A DNA stretch of 64,000 nucleotides from CTSOIL-112 sp049291875 (GTDB taxonomy: Bacteria; Pseudomonadota; Gammaproteobacteria; Burkholderiales; Burkholderiaceae), in contig JBATQE010000003.1 in assembly GCA_049291875.1 (NCBI GenBank), forward strand, positions 31,894 to 95,893, read 5' to 3'. The position numbers and the translations under genes were made by a program. The notes beneath the pieces were generated by a model, which did no database searches, was not told the DNA's origin, and saw nothing but the letters and a program-made list of their open reading frames with translations. This document shows positions 33,167 through 42,020 of the stretch, in pieces (within the stretch, counting starts at the first letter, position 1; each line of letters begins with the position of its first letter).

Positions 33167-33814
33167 CTACTTTCTCGGCCTTCCCCTCGCCGCAGGCCGC
33201 ACGCGTCGTCCGGTTTGCTCTTCGATCTGCGCCAGTAGTGCGTCATCCCCCAGCATCCAGCCGGTCTGTACGGTATGTTCCAGCGCCTTGCGGGTGTTTT
33301 GCGTGATGCCTTGTTCGAGTAGTTGCGCGTAGCGCGTTTGGCGTTCAAACGGGGTATTGCCCAGTTGCCAGTACTGCGCGTGTTCGCGCACAAAGCTGTG
33401 CGCATAGTGCCCCAGATGTTGCGCGCGGCTGCTGTGTTCGCTCATACCATCGAGCCAAACGTAGGCGTGCAGCACATACGGTACGTCTTGGATATAACCG
33501 GTGCGGTAGCGCCCTTCCCACAGCGTGCCGGTGCGTTGGTACTGGCTATTGACGTAGCGCACGTAGCGCCGCCCCAAATCCTGCATGAATTGCCCGAGCG
33601 CTTTATCATTACGCGCACTCACGAGCAGATACACGGCGTTCTCAACCAAGGCATAGGCATGAATATCCAGCTCGTATACAGGTACGATGGTGCGCACGAT
33701 CGCTTGCCACTGCGCGTAGTCGGCTTCATTGAAAAACACTGCCGAGCCGTTATTGCCGCGCACCTGTACCAGTTGCGCGGTATGGGGAATGTACAGCCGT
33801 GCCATGCGTGCCAT
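33167..33814 (-). CDS. RAYT/IS200-like (Y1_Tnp) protein without the HUH histidines
   Basis: A 215-residue relative of REP-associated tyrosine transposases. It keeps the RAYT frame: MARLYIPHTAQLVQVRGNNG, then LGRRYVRYVNSQYQRTGTLW followed by EGRYR, which carries the expected tyrosines. Where active members read NHVHLL it has ENAVYLL, so both metal-binding histidines are gone. The YIELNPVRA-like block is also replaced (YVWLDGMSE). It cannot be a normal HUH nuclease and may be a domesticated DNA-binding protein or a decaying one. The ATG at 33814 is two bases after the prmC stop, with its ribosome-binding site inside prmC. Confidence 0.82.
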   Translation of the reverse strand: MARMARLYIPHTAQLVQVRGNNGSAVFFNEADYAQWQAIVRTIVPVYELDIHAYALVENAVYLLVSARNDKALGQFMQDLGRRYVRYVNSQYQRTGTLWEGRYRTGYIQDVPYVLHAYVWLDGMSEHSSRAQHLGHYAHSFVREHAQYWQLGNTPFERQTRYAQLLEQGITQNTRKALEHTVQTGWMLGDDALLAQIEEQTGRRVRPAARGRPRK

Positions 33815-33816
33815 GA

Positions 33817-34641
33817 TTATTCCTTTGAATCCATGCGCGCCCAACTGACGCGCTCATGCCCCGCCAAATCGCGAAGGGTGCAAATATCGGTAAAATCGGC
33901 CTGATACAACAGTTCGCGCACCGCAATCCCTTGTTCAAAGCCGTGTTCGAGGTAAATGCAGCCATTCGCGTTCAAAAACCGTGGTGCTTGCGCAATGATC
34001 GCGCGATAGTGTTGCAGCCCGTCTGCCTCGTCACTCAAGGCACCACGCGGCTCAAAGCGCAAATCGCCCTGCGCCAGATGCGCGTCATTCACCGCGATAT
34101 ACGGCGGATTCGAAACAATCAAATCAAAGCGCTCGCCCGCCGTAAAAGCAGAAAACCAGTCGCTATGGCGCAAGCGCAGCGTCGGCGCGTGCGCATCGGC
34201 ATTGGCCTGAGCCACAGCCAGCGCCGCCTGCGATAGATCAACCGCCGTGACGCGCCAATTCGGTCGCTCCGCTGCCAAAGTCACCGCAATCGCACCCGAT
34301 CCGGTTCCCAAATCCAAAACTGTGTGCGTCTCATCTGCCGCGTGCGCATCCAACACCGCATCAATCAAAATTTCGGTATCGGGACGCGGAATCAACACAT
34401 CCGAATTAACCGCAAACATGCGCCCGTAAAACTCACGCTCGCCCAAAATATACGCCATCGGCTCGCCGTGCAAGCGACGTTCAAGCAATTGATTCCACGC
34501 CGCCAACTGCGCTGCCGTGAGCGCATCCGTATCACACGTGAGTAGCTGCACGCGCGACAAATCGGTGACGCGCTGCATCAGCATACGCGACTCTAAAACG
34601 GGTAATGGGGATAAGCGCAAGGCTTGGGCAATTTGGGTCAT
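33817..34641 (-). CDS. prmC: Peptide chain release factor N5-glutamine methyltransferase
   Basis: PrmC methylates the GGQ glutamine of release factors RF1 and RF2. The 274-residue protein has the N-terminal helical domain, then VLDLGTGSGAIAVTLAAERP (SAM motif I), the acidic AVDLS, and the catalytic SNPPYIAVND. The block GEREFYGRMFAVNSDVLIPR with PDTE is the family hallmark. It lies just upstream of the RAYT-like gene and is probably co-transcribed with it. Confidence 0.95.
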   Translation of the reverse strand: MTQIAQALRLSPLPVLESRMLMQRVTDLSRVQLLTCDTDALTAAQLAAWNQLLERRLHGEPMAYILGEREFYGRMFAVNSDVLIPRPDTEILIDAVLDAHAADETHTVLDLGTGSGAIAVTLAAERPNWRVTAVDLSQAALAVAQANADAHAPTLRLRHSDWFSAFTAGERFDLIVSNPPYIAVNDAHLAQGDLRFEPRGALSDEADGLQHYRAIIAQAPRFLNANGCIYLEHGFEQGIAVRELLYQADFTDICTLRDLAGHERVSWARMDSKE

Positions 34642-34772
34642 GATCGTCTATCCAAAGGAATGCGCCAATTATCGCAAAAAAACCGCGCTGGTGGCGAAAA
34701 CATCCGGCGAGAGAGTCATGCGCCTCTTTTTTAGCATTGAAAAAAAGTTTACAATCATCGCTATTCAAAATT

Positions 34773-34849
34773 CGGAGTGTAGCGCAGCCCGGTAGCGCAC
34801 CTCGTTCGGGACGAGGGGGTCGAAGGTTCGAATCCTTTCACTCCGACCA
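34773..34849 (+). tRNA. tRNA-Pro (CGG)
   Basis: A 77-base cloverleaf. The acceptor stem CGGAGTG pairs with CACTCCG, and the 3' CCA is encoded. The anticodon loop TTCGGGA in the CCTCG/CGAGG stem gives CGG, reading CCG proline codons. The T-arm is GGTTCGAATCC. A TACAAT box lies 18 bases upstream (34750-34755). Confidence 0.97.
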
Positions 34850-34855
34850 ACCGAT

Positions 34856-34889
34856 AAAAAAGGACGCCTGCGCGTCCTTTTCCTTTTTG
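34856..34889. terminator. Terminator between tRNA-Pro and ppsA
   Basis: AAAGGACGC (34859-34867) pairs with GCGTCCTTT (34872-34880), with A-run and T-rich flanks. It can stop both the tRNA and the convergent ppsA transcript. Confidence 0.85.
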
Positions 34890-34896
34890 GCGCTGC

Positions 34897-37275
34897 TTAT
34901 TTCGCCAAAGCCTGCCACGTTTCAATTACGGTATCCGGATTCAGAGAGATCGAGGAAATGCCTTCATCCATCAGCCATTGTGCGAAATCGAGGTGATCGG
35001 ACGGCCCTTGACCGCAAATACCGACGTATTTGCCCATACGTTTGGCCGTGCTGATCGCGCGGTGGAGCATGAATTTAACCGCAGGATCGCGCTCGTCGAA
35101 GTCTTTGGCGAGCAGTTCCATACCTGAATCACGATCCAAGCCGAGCGTCAATTGGGTCAAGTCGTTCGAGCCAATCGAGAAGCCGTCAAAAATATTGAGG
35201 AACTCTTCGGCGAGAATCGCGTTCGACGGCACTTCACACATCATGATCACGCGCAGTCCGTTTTCACCTTGTTTCAAGCCTTTATTTGACAGCAATTCGA
35301 TGACGGCTTCGGCTTGCGGCACGGTACGTACAAACGGCACCATGATTTCCACGTTGGTCAAGCCCATTTCGTCGCGCACACGCTTGATTGCTTCGCACTC
35401 CATCGCGAAGGCTTCTTGAAATCCTTCGGAGATGTAGCGCGCCGCACCGCGGAAACCGAGCATTGGATTTTCCTCGTCCGGTTCGTAGCGTGAGCCACCG
35501 ATGAGTTTTTTGTACTCATTGGATTTAAAGTCGGACAAACGAACGATAACCGGTTTCGGATAAAACGCCGCCGCGATGGTCGCCACACCTTCCACCACTT
35601 TATCCACGTAGAACGCACGCGGGCTGGCGTAGCCGCGCGCCACGGATTCAACCGCTTTTTTCAGGTCAGGCGCGACGTTTGGATACTCTAAAATTGCGGT
35701 CGGATGCACGCCGATGTTGTTGTTAATGACGAATTCGAGACGTGCCAAGCCGACACCTGCATTCGGTAATTGGCAAAAATCGAAGGCGAGATGCGGATTG
35801 CCAACGTTCATCATGATCTTCGTGCCAATGGCTGGCAATTCGCCACGCAAAACTTCGGACACTTCGGTTTCCAAAATGCCGTCGTAGATTTTGCCTTCAT
35901 CACCTTCGGCGCACGATACGGTGACGAGCGCGCCGTCTTTGAGCACTTGGGTCGCATTGCCACAGCCCACCACCGCCGGTACGCCCAGTTCACGCGCAAT
36001 GATCGCGGCGTGACAGGTACGGCCACCGCGATTGGTAACAATTGCTGCGGCGCGTTTCATCACCGGTTCCCAGTTCGGGTCGGTCATGTCCGCGACCAAA
36101 ATGTCGCCCGGTTGCACCCGTTCCATTTCGGACGGATCCATGATGACGCGCACCGCGCCTGTACCGATTTTTTGGCCGATCGCGCGACCGGTGGTCAATA
36201 CGGTGATGTGGTCGGTATTGGTTTTGAGTGCATAGCGTTGTTCTGCTTTGCCTTTGGCTTGGCTTTTCACGGTTTCCGGACGCGCTTGCAGGATGTAGAT
36301 TTTGCCATCGCCGCCGTCTTTACCCCATTCGATGTCCATTGGGCGACCGTAGTGTTTTTCGATAATCACGGCGTATTTGGCCAGTTCGCTTACGTCTTCG
36401 TCGCTGATCGAGTAGCGGTTGCGTGCTTCGAGCGGCACATCCACGGTTTTCACGCGACCTTCTTCGCCTGCTTGAGTGAATTCCATTTTGATCAGTTTCG
36501 AGCCCATCGAGCGGCGGATGATCGCGGGTTTGCCTTGCGCCAAGGTTGGCTTGAATACATAAAACTCGTCGGGATTGACCGCGCCCTGCACCACCGTTTC
36601 ACCCAGACCGTAGCTGGAGGTGATGAATACGACTTGGTCAAAACCGGACTCGGTGTCCATGGTGAACATCACGCCGGAGGAAGCCAAATCGGAGCGCACC
36701 ATGCGCTGTACACCGGCGGACAAAGCGACCTCGGCGTGGGTGAAGCCTTTGTGTACGCGGTAGGCGATGGCGCGGTCGTTGTACAGCGAGGCAAATACGT
36801 GCTTGATTTTGTCCAGTACGTCGTCAATGCCCGATACATTCAGATAGCTTTCTTGTTGACCGGCAAAGGATGCGTCTGGCAAGTCTTCAGCGGTCGCGGA
36901 TGAGCGCACGGCGAATGACAAACCGGCCGCATCGTTTTGGGTCAACTCGGCAAACTGCGCGCGAATGTCGGCTTCCAATTGTGGCTGGAATGGCGCATTG
37001 ACCACCCACGAGCGAATTTCGTCGCCCGCCTGCGCGAGTGCTTTGACGTCCTCGACATTCAGGCCGTTCAGACGATCGGCGATGCGTTGAGTCAAATTAT
37101 TGTGTTGTAAAAAGTCACGAAACGCTTGGGCGGTCGTGGCAAAACCGGTCGGTACACGCACACCCGCTCCAGCGAGCTGAGAAATCATCTCGCCAAGAGA
37201 GGCATTTTTACCGCCGACCGATTCGACATCGGTATTGCGTAGTTGTTCAAACGGTTGAACGTTGATAGTTTGCAT
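34897..37275 (-). CDS. ppsA: Phosphoenolpyruvate synthase
   Basis: PpsA converts pyruvate, ATP and water to PEP, AMP and phosphate for gluconeogenesis. The 792-residue length is standard. The N-terminal ATP-grasp domain starts at VGGKNASLGEMI. The phosphohistidine lies near residue 420 in GGRTCHAAIIARELGVPAVV, and the C-terminal PEP/pyruvate barrel has IMVPFVRTVPQA, IGSNDLTQLTLGLDRD and the Cys loop GICGQGPSDH. TTTGGAG precedes the ATG. Its regulator gene ppsR is divergent, 288 bases away. Confidence 0.97.
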   Translation of the reverse strand: MQTINVQPFEQLRNTDVESVGGKNASLGEMISQLAGAGVRVPTGFATTAQAFRDFLQHNNLTQRIADRLNGLNVEDVKALAQAGDEIRSWVVNAPFQPQLEADIRAQFAELTQNDAAGLSFAVRSSATAEDLPDASFAGQQESYLNVSGIDDVLDKIKHVFASLYNDRAIAYRVHKGFTHAEVALSAGVQRMVRSDLASSGVMFTMDTESGFDQVVFITSSYGLGETVVQGAVNPDEFYVFKPTLAQGKPAIIRRSMGSKLIKMEFTQAGEEGRVKTVDVPLEARNRYSISDEDVSELAKYAVIIEKHYGRPMDIEWGKDGGDGKIYILQARPETVKSQAKGKAEQRYALKTNTDHITVLTTGRAIGQKIGTGAVRVIMDPSEMERVQPGDILVADMTDPNWEPVMKRAAAIVTNRGGRTCHAAIIARELGVPAVVGCGNATQVLKDGALVTVSCAEGDEGKIYDGILETEVSEVLRGELPAIGTKIMMNVGNPHLAFDFCQLPNAGVGLARLEFVINNNIGVHPTAILEYPNVAPDLKKAVESVARGYASPRAFYVDKVVEGVATIAAAFYPKPVIVRLSDFKSNEYKKLIGGSRYEPDEENPMLGFRGAARYISEGFQEAFAMECEAIKRVRDEMGLTNVEIMVPFVRTVPQAEAVIELLSNKGLKQGENGLRVIMMCEVPSNAILAEEFLNIFDGFSIGSNDLTQLTLGLDRDSGMELLAKDFDERDPAVKFMLHRAISTAKRMGKYVGICGQGPSDHLDFAQWLMDEGISSISLNPDTVIETWQALAK

Positions 37276-37467
37276 GGTAAGTCTCCAAAAGAAAAAAGTT
37301 AAATCAAGTATCCGGCTTCATAGCGATGACTTCATTTAACTTCTCTCAAAAACACCCCTGCCGCGAATTAAAAAATAGCGCGGACAAACACACCCCCACA
37401 GCGCACAAGGCGCGATGCATTGTAACCCAATGATAAACCCTTTTGGCAATATTTACGCAATACTTTT

Positions 37468-37484
37468 GATACCGAATCAGTATC
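37468..37484. promoter_or_regulatory. Dyad in the ppsA/ppsR divergent region
   Basis: GATAC-N7-GTATC, a perfect 5-bp dyad within a wider partly symmetrical TTTTGATAC/GTATCGTAAAA stretch. It lies about 80 bases before ppsR. It could be an operator shared by ppsA and ppsR. The rest of this 288-base gap shows no gene. Confidence 0.4.
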
Positions 37485-37563
37485 GTAAAATACCCAGCAA
37501 GTATGTGTTTATGGGTACAATTATCGTTTATACATAGTCAGCTAATTAACAAGGAAATTGAAC

Positions 37564-38391
37564 ATGGACAATAACTACGATCGCGACCTGATTGTCGTTT
37601 CGGATGGCACGGGGATTACCGCCGAGACTTTTGCGCAGTCGCTCTTGGCACAGTTTGATATCACGACCAAAACGCATCGTATCCCGTTCGTGGACAATAT
37701 GGACAAAGCCTATACCGCGCTACAAAAAATCAGTGATTTGTCCAAACGCCGCAGTCAACCGCCGTTAATCTTCACCACATTGGTCGATCAGGAGCTGAGC
37801 GAATTTGTCAAAACCAACGCCAAAGGCTTTTTGATTGACCTGTTTGACACCTTCATCGGCCCGCTGGAAACCGAACTGCGTATCAAATCCAACCATACCA
37901 TCAACAACACCCATCACAATGCCGACTCCGACCGCTACCGCGAACGCATTGAAGCAATCAACTACACCCTGATGCACGATGATGGACAAACCAATCACAA
38001 TTTGGGAGAAGCCGATGTCATTTTGGTCGGCGTTTCACGCTGCGGCAAAACCCCGACCAGTCTGTATCTGGCGATGCAGCACGGCATCAAAGCGGCCAAC
38101 TATCCGCTGATTCCCGACGATTTTGAGCGCGATCGCTTGCCGAGTGGCTTGGATGGCTACCACAAAAAGATGTTTGGCTTGACTATCGAGCCACAACGCC
38201 TATCCGAAATTCGCAACGAACGCCGCGCAGGCAGCAAATACGCCTCGATCGAAAATTGCCGTTACGAAGTCAGCGAAGCCGAACGCCTGCTGCGCCGCCA
38301 CAACGTCAAATGGCTCTCCACCACACACAAATCGATCGAAGAAATCGCCACAACAGTATTACAAGAGCTCGAACTCGAAGACAAATATTAA
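37564..38391 (+). CDS. ppsR: PEP synthase regulatory protein (kinase/pyrophosphorylase, DUF299)
   Basis: PpsR inactivates PEP synthase by ADP-dependent phosphorylation of a threonine and reactivates it by phosphorolysis. The 275-residue protein starts DRDLIVVSDGTGITAETFAQ and has the P-loop-like GVSRCGKTPTSLYLA near residue 155, followed by the family block ANYPLIPDDFERDRLP. AAGGAA supports the ATG at 37564; a TTG two codons earlier is less likely. It is divergent from ppsA, the enzyme it controls, which confirms the call. Confidence 0.95.
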   Translation: MDNNYDRDLIVVSDGTGITAETFAQSLLAQFDITTKTHRIPFVDNMDKAYTALQKISDLSKRRSQPPLIFTTLVDQELSEFVKTNAKGFLIDLFDTFIGPLETELRIKSNHTINNTHHNADSDRYRERIEAINYTLMHDDGQTNHNLGEADVILVGVSRCGKTPTSLYLAMQHGIKAANYPLIPDDFERDRLPSGLDGYHKKMFGLTIEPQRLSEIRNERRAGSKYASIENCRYEVSEAERLLRRHNVKWLSTTHKSIEEIATTVLQELELEDKY

Positions 38392-38446
38392 TGAATACAT
38401 TGTCCAACGCATCAAATCCAACGCACAATCGACCGCACCCGCATTC

Positions 38447-39295
38447 ATGAAAATCGTTATTCAACACCTCACGGACATCACTGACGCCACCGCGCACGCC
38501 TTACTCAGCGCATTCCCCGGAATCGCCGAACGCCTGAACGAGCGCGCATGGGTCGTGCGTCACACCCTATTCACCGCAGCGCAAAAGCGCGCGTTGATCG
38601 AACACGCCCACGCACAGCAAATTGACGTTGCCTGCCTCGAACGTGACATCACTTGGACCGATTTCAAAGTCCTCGCTATGGACATGGATTCCACGTTGAT
38701 TAACATCGAGTGCATCGACGAAATCGCTGATCTGGCAGGCAAAAAAGCCGAAGTCGCCAGTATTACCGAAGCCTCCATGCGCGGCGAAATCACCGATTTC
38801 AACGAAAGCCTGCGCCGCCGCATGGCCTTTTTCGCCGGCACATCCGCGCACCTGCTCGACGACGTGCTACGAGACCGTCTGCGCACCAATCCCGGCGCAC
38901 ACGAACTGATTCAAGCCGCGCACACCCACGGCGTGCAAACCATACTCGTCTCCGGCGGCTTCACCTACTTTGCCGAACAAGTGCAAACGCAACTCGGACT
39001 GAAGCACATTCACGCCAACACCTTAGCAATCAAAGACGGCCTGCTCACCGGCGACGTCCTCGGCGAAATCGTCAATGGCGAGGTCAAAGCCCGCCTCGTA
39101 CGCGAGCACTGCGAACGTTTGAACGTGCCATGTGACCAAGCCATCACGATGGGCGACGGCGCGAACGATCTGCCGATGATGTCCATCAGCGGCCTGTCCG
39201 TCGCCTACCGCGCCAAACCCAAGGTACAGGAACAGGCCATGATGACCCTGAATTTTGTCGGATTGGATGGATTGGTCGTGGTATTGAGCGCGTAA
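38447..39295 (+). CDS. serB: Phosphoserine phosphatase
   Basis: SerB removes phosphate from phosphoserine in the last step of serine synthesis. The 282-residue HAD protein has the nucleophile motif LAMDMDSTLINIE with Asp79 and Asp81, a cap region (MRRMAF-type FNESLRRRMAFFAG), the serine/threonine motif ILVSGGFTYFAE, and the Mg-binding AITMGDGANDLPMM. The N-terminal 70 residues are an ACT-like domain, as in other bacterial SerB. It follows ppsR by 55 bases and ends in a strong terminator. Confidence 0.95.
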   Translation: MKIVIQHLTDITDATAHALLSAFPGIAERLNERAWVVRHTLFTAAQKRALIEHAHAQQIDVACLERDITWTDFKVLAMDMDSTLINIECIDEIADLAGKKAEVASITEASMRGEITDFNESLRRRMAFFAGTSAHLLDDVLRDRLRTNPGAHELIQAAHTHGVQTILVSGGFTYFAEQVQTQLGLKHIHANTLAIKDGLLTGDVLGEIVNGEVKARLVREHCERLNVPCDQAITMGDGANDLPMMSISGLSVAYRAKPKVQEQAMMTLNFVGLDGLVVVLSA

Positions 39296-39316
39296 AATAG
39301 TACGTGGACTCACACC

Positions 39317-39349
39317 AATAAACAGGGCGCAGGAAGCGCCCTGTTTATC
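39317..39349. terminator. Bidirectional terminator, serB / YkvA-like
   Basis: ATAAACAGGGCGC (39318-39330) pairs with GCGCCCTGTTTAT (39336-39348), a perfect 13-bp stem with a five-base loop between two convergent genes. Confidence 0.85.
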
Positions 39350-39361
39350 AAAGTCATCCAA

Positions 39362-39694
39362 TTAGTTTGAGCCAAACCAACTCAATAGTTTCTCACTCGT
39401 TTTACGCTTCACATCCTCGTTGATATACGCCGAAGTCATGGCGATGGCGGCGGCGAGCGCGCCCAAGTCATCGGTAAACCCGACCAGCGGCGTGACGTCG
39501 GGAATCGCGTCAATCGGTGAAATAAAATACGCCAGCGCACCATAGATCGCGGTTTTTGCCCATTTGGGTGTCTCGGGACGTTGTGCTGCGTAGTACAGCC
39601 ATAGGGCTTTTTCGATCACCTCTTTACCTGCGGTGCGCGCGAATTTTTTCACTTTGTCCCAAAAACCGCTGTCACTGTATTCAGAGTGTTGCAT
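39362..39694 (-). CDS. YkvA family membrane protein (DUF1232)
   Basis: A 110-residue protein of the YkvA/DUF1232 family with unknown function. The diagnostic core is KTAIYGALAYFISPIDAIPD followed by VTPLVGFTDDLGALAAAI, which carries one or two short membrane-associated helices. The N-terminus is polar and the C-terminus is basic. The ribosome-binding site is AAGG close to the ATG. It follows the ASCH-domain gene by 16 bases on the same strand, so the two are probably co-transcribed. Confidence 0.88.
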   Translation of the reverse strand: MQHSEYSDSGFWDKVKKFARTAGKEVIEKALWLYYAAQRPETPKWAKTAIYGALAYFISPIDAIPDVTPLVGFTDDLGALAAAIAMTSAYINEDVKRKTSEKLLSWFGSN

Positions 39695-39710
39695 CCCTTG
39701 CCTTTCACAA

Positions 39711-40187
39711 TCACGCCACCACAGTCAGTAGCTCAAATACCGTACATACCACCAGCATGGTTTCAACGGGTTCTCGTCCGATGCGTTGACACTCGCGCGT
39801 GAAAAAATTCCAGTGCGCTTCACGCCAATAGGTCAGCGAGCCATCGCCTTCGCCTTCGATTGCGGCGTATTGTGCCGTCACTTGGTTATACGGTACGATT
39901 TCGACCTGCGTATTGCGGCAAATCAAGGCCGGTTGATTCAGGTGATTCACGACCAAAGCAATATCACCGACCTGCGGCACGGTGTCATTTTCCGCCTCTA
40001 TCGCCCACAATAGGCTCGTGCCGGCGCGTTTTTTCCCTGAGCGAATTTGTGCGAGTAATGATTCGGACAGTTCAGGGCTATCACCGTAGGCATCCACCGT
40101 CACCCGACCCGCTGAGGGAGCAGGAACGGTTATCCCCATCCGTGTCAGTTGCGCCAATACGGTCTCAACGTCAGGTAAAGGCATCAT
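39711..40187 (-). CDS. ASCH domain-containing protein
   Basis: A 158-residue ASCH-domain protein. ASCH folds are related to PUA RNA-binding domains, and some bacterial members cleave N4-acetylcytidine or act on RNA. Recognisable parts are AYGDSPELSESLLAQIRSGK with KRAGTSLLW, then PQVGDIALVVNHLNQPALIC, and the typical EGEGDGSLTYWREAHWNFF near residues 109-127. The precise substrate is unknown. It lies between the broken DUF4126 gene and the YkvA-like gene, all on the same strand. Confidence 0.85.
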   Translation of the reverse strand: MMPLPDVETVLAQLTRMGITVPAPSAGRVTVDAYGDSPELSESLLAQIRSGKKRAGTSLLWAIEAENDTVPQVGDIALVVNHLNQPALICRNTQVEIVPYNQVTAQYAAIEGEGDGSLTYWREAHWNFFTRECQRIGREPVETMLVVCTVFELLTVVA

Positions 40188-40200
40188 TTTGTTTCGCTCT

Positions 40201-40883
40201 TTATGGATTTGAGCCAGCGCTTTTGCGTCGAATACCTTGAAACAGCACCTTGATAAAGCGCCACAAAAAGTAAATAAGTATCGAGGCCAATACGATAAAA
40301 ATCGCCAAGCCGATCAAAAAGAGTAGTGGGTAATTGAGCAACGCCCACATACCACCGGCGAACATGGCATCCTCGCCCACCGAGGCGGCAACATTGCTAA
40401 ACGGCTCGGGCGAGGTATTGATGGCCGCGCGCGTACCCGCCTTGGCCAAATGCGTACCCGCCGCCAACGTCCCGCCGCCAACGTCCCGCCGAGCAACGCG
40501 GTAGCGAGCTGCACCGCAGCACCTTGATCACCCATCACGCCGGCGGCCAGCGCCGCACCCGCCGGAATTCGGATGAAGGTATGGATGCTGTCCCACACCG
40601 AGTCGAGCCACGGAATTTTGTCCGCCAAAAACTCAGTCAGTAACAACACGCCCGAAATGCCGAGCACCCAATAGTTACTCAACACATTCAAATCACCCGG
40701 TAAAGTCACGCCTGCAAAACGATCCAGCGCACCGAGCGTGAAAATCAAGGCATACAGCCGAAACCCACTCGCCCAGCCCAAGCCAGCCGCCAGTGCCATC
40801 AACGAAGGCATATTCAACGGCACATTCCCCCAGTTGAGCAAAGGTTCTAAACTGGTTTGTACAGAATTGAGGTCAATATTCAT
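40201..40883 (-). pseudogene. DUF4126 membrane protein gene, frameshifted by a 14-bp tandem duplication
   Basis: The first part starts MNIDLNSVQTSLEPLLNWGN and is a typical DUF4126 protein up to ALLGGTLAAG. It then runs into an unrelated frame. The expected continuation, THLAKAGTRAAINTSPEPFS, follows in another frame and runs to the natural stop at 40201. The break coincides exactly with two identical copies of CCGCCAACGTCCCG at 40461-40474 and 40475-40488. Removing one copy restores one 222-residue protein. Either the gene is inactive, or the repeat switches it on and off by slippage, or it is an assembly or sequencing error. DUF4126 proteins are membrane proteins of unknown function. Confidence 0.85.
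40461..40488. repeat. 14-bp perfect tandem duplication
   Basis: Two adjacent copies of CCGCCAACGTCCCG. The unit length is not a multiple of three, so it shifts the DUF4126 frame. Confidence 0.95.
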
Positions 40884-40967
40884 AGTGCAAAAATGAGTGA
40901 AAGAGGACAAAGCACAGCGTGTTGTCGCATTGTGCCACAAAGCGTGTTTACCTTGATGAACAAGCAT

Positions 40968-41000
40968 AAAAAACGAGAAGCCTCAGCTTCCCGTTTTTAT
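40968..41000 (-). terminator. Terminator after secF
   Basis: AAAAACGAGAAGC pairs with GCTTCCCGTTTTT (one mismatch) around CTCA, with A/T-rich flanks, 20 bases after the secF stop. Confidence 0.75.
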
Positions 41001-41020
41001 CACTGCATCACCGCGCCTTC

Positions 41021-41989
41021 TTAAATCTGCGCCCCAAAATTCGGATCGCGCCGATCGGCATTGCGCAGAGCCAAATCCTCAGCCGACAATTCGAGGTCTT
41101 TGCGCGACACACCGAACCACATCGCCAAAGCCGCCGCCACGAACACCGATGAGTAAATACCGAACACAATACCGATGGTCAGCGCCAATGCAAAGTAATG
41201 CAAGGTCGGGCCACCGAAAATCAGCATGGATAACACCATCATCTCGGTCGAGCCGTGGGTGATGATGGTACGGCTCATGGTCGAGGTGATCGCATGGTTC
41301 ATCACCTGCGCTACACTCATGCCACGCGTTCGATTGTCTCGGAACACCTCACGAATCCGGTCAAAAATCACCACCGATTCATTCACCGAATAGCCGAGAA
41401 TCGCCAGCACCGCCGCGAGTACCGAGAGCGAAAACTCCCATTGAAAGAACGCGAAAAAGCCGAGGATGATAATCACATCATGCAAATTCGCCAAAATCCC
41501 CGCGACCGCAAATTTCCACTCGAAGCGGAACGACAGATAAATCACAATGCCCACACAGACGAATAACAAGGCCATCAAACCGCTGGTCGCCAACTCCTGA
41601 CCGATTTGCGGGCCGACGAATTCATTGCGCTCCAGCTTCACGTCAGGTGAGGCGGCCTGCAATGCACCCATCACCTGCTTGGTCTGCTCTTCGCTGGACA
41701 CGCCTGTTTTCAGCGGTACGCGAATCATCACTTTATCTGTCGCGCCGAAATTTTGCACCTGCGCATCTTTATAGCCAATGCCTTCCAAACTGCTGCGGAT
41801 GCTGTTCAAATCCGCCGGCTGACTGTATTTGGTTTCCACCAAAGTACCGCCGGTGAATTCAATCGAGAAATGCAACCCTCGGGTGAACAGGAAGAAAATA
41901 GCCAGAATCAAAGTGATTAATGAAATCGCATTGAAAATCAAGGCGTATTTCATGAAATTGATGTCTTTTTTAAATCGAAAAAATTCCAT
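41021..41989 (-). CDS. secF: Protein translocase subunit SecF
   Basis: SecF joins SecD and YajC and uses the proton gradient to help proteins leave the Sec channel on the periplasmic side. The 322-residue protein has one N-terminal membrane helix, the periplasmic P4 domain and five C-terminal helices. Typical blocks are LHFSIEFTGGTLVET, FVGPQIGQELATSGLMALLF, NESVVIFDRIRE and the C-terminal MFGISRKDL-type WFGVSRKDL. It starts 31 bases after secD. Confidence 0.96.
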   Translation of the reverse strand: MEFFRFKKDINFMKYALIFNAISLITLILAIFFLFTRGLHFSIEFTGGTLVETKYSQPADLNSIRSSLEGIGYKDAQVQNFGATDKVMIRVPLKTGVSSEEQTKQVMGALQAASPDVKLERNEFVGPQIGQELATSGLMALLFVCVGIVIYLSFRFEWKFAVAGILANLHDVIIILGFFAFFQWEFSLSVLAAVLAILGYSVNESVVIFDRIREVFRDNRTRGMSVAQVMNHAITSTMSRTIITHGSTEMMVLSMLIFGGPTLHYFALALTIGIVFGIYSSVFVAAALAMWFGVSRKDLELSAEDLALRNADRRDPNFGAQI

Positions 41990-42020
41990 AATGGTCTTTC
42001 AATACCTGATGTTCAATGAA

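Noticed and set aside
35770..36903. A 377-codon open frame opposite ppsA
   Set aside because: Same reasoning: it is the mirror of a clearly coding gene, and its Phe/His/Gly-rich sequence fits no family.
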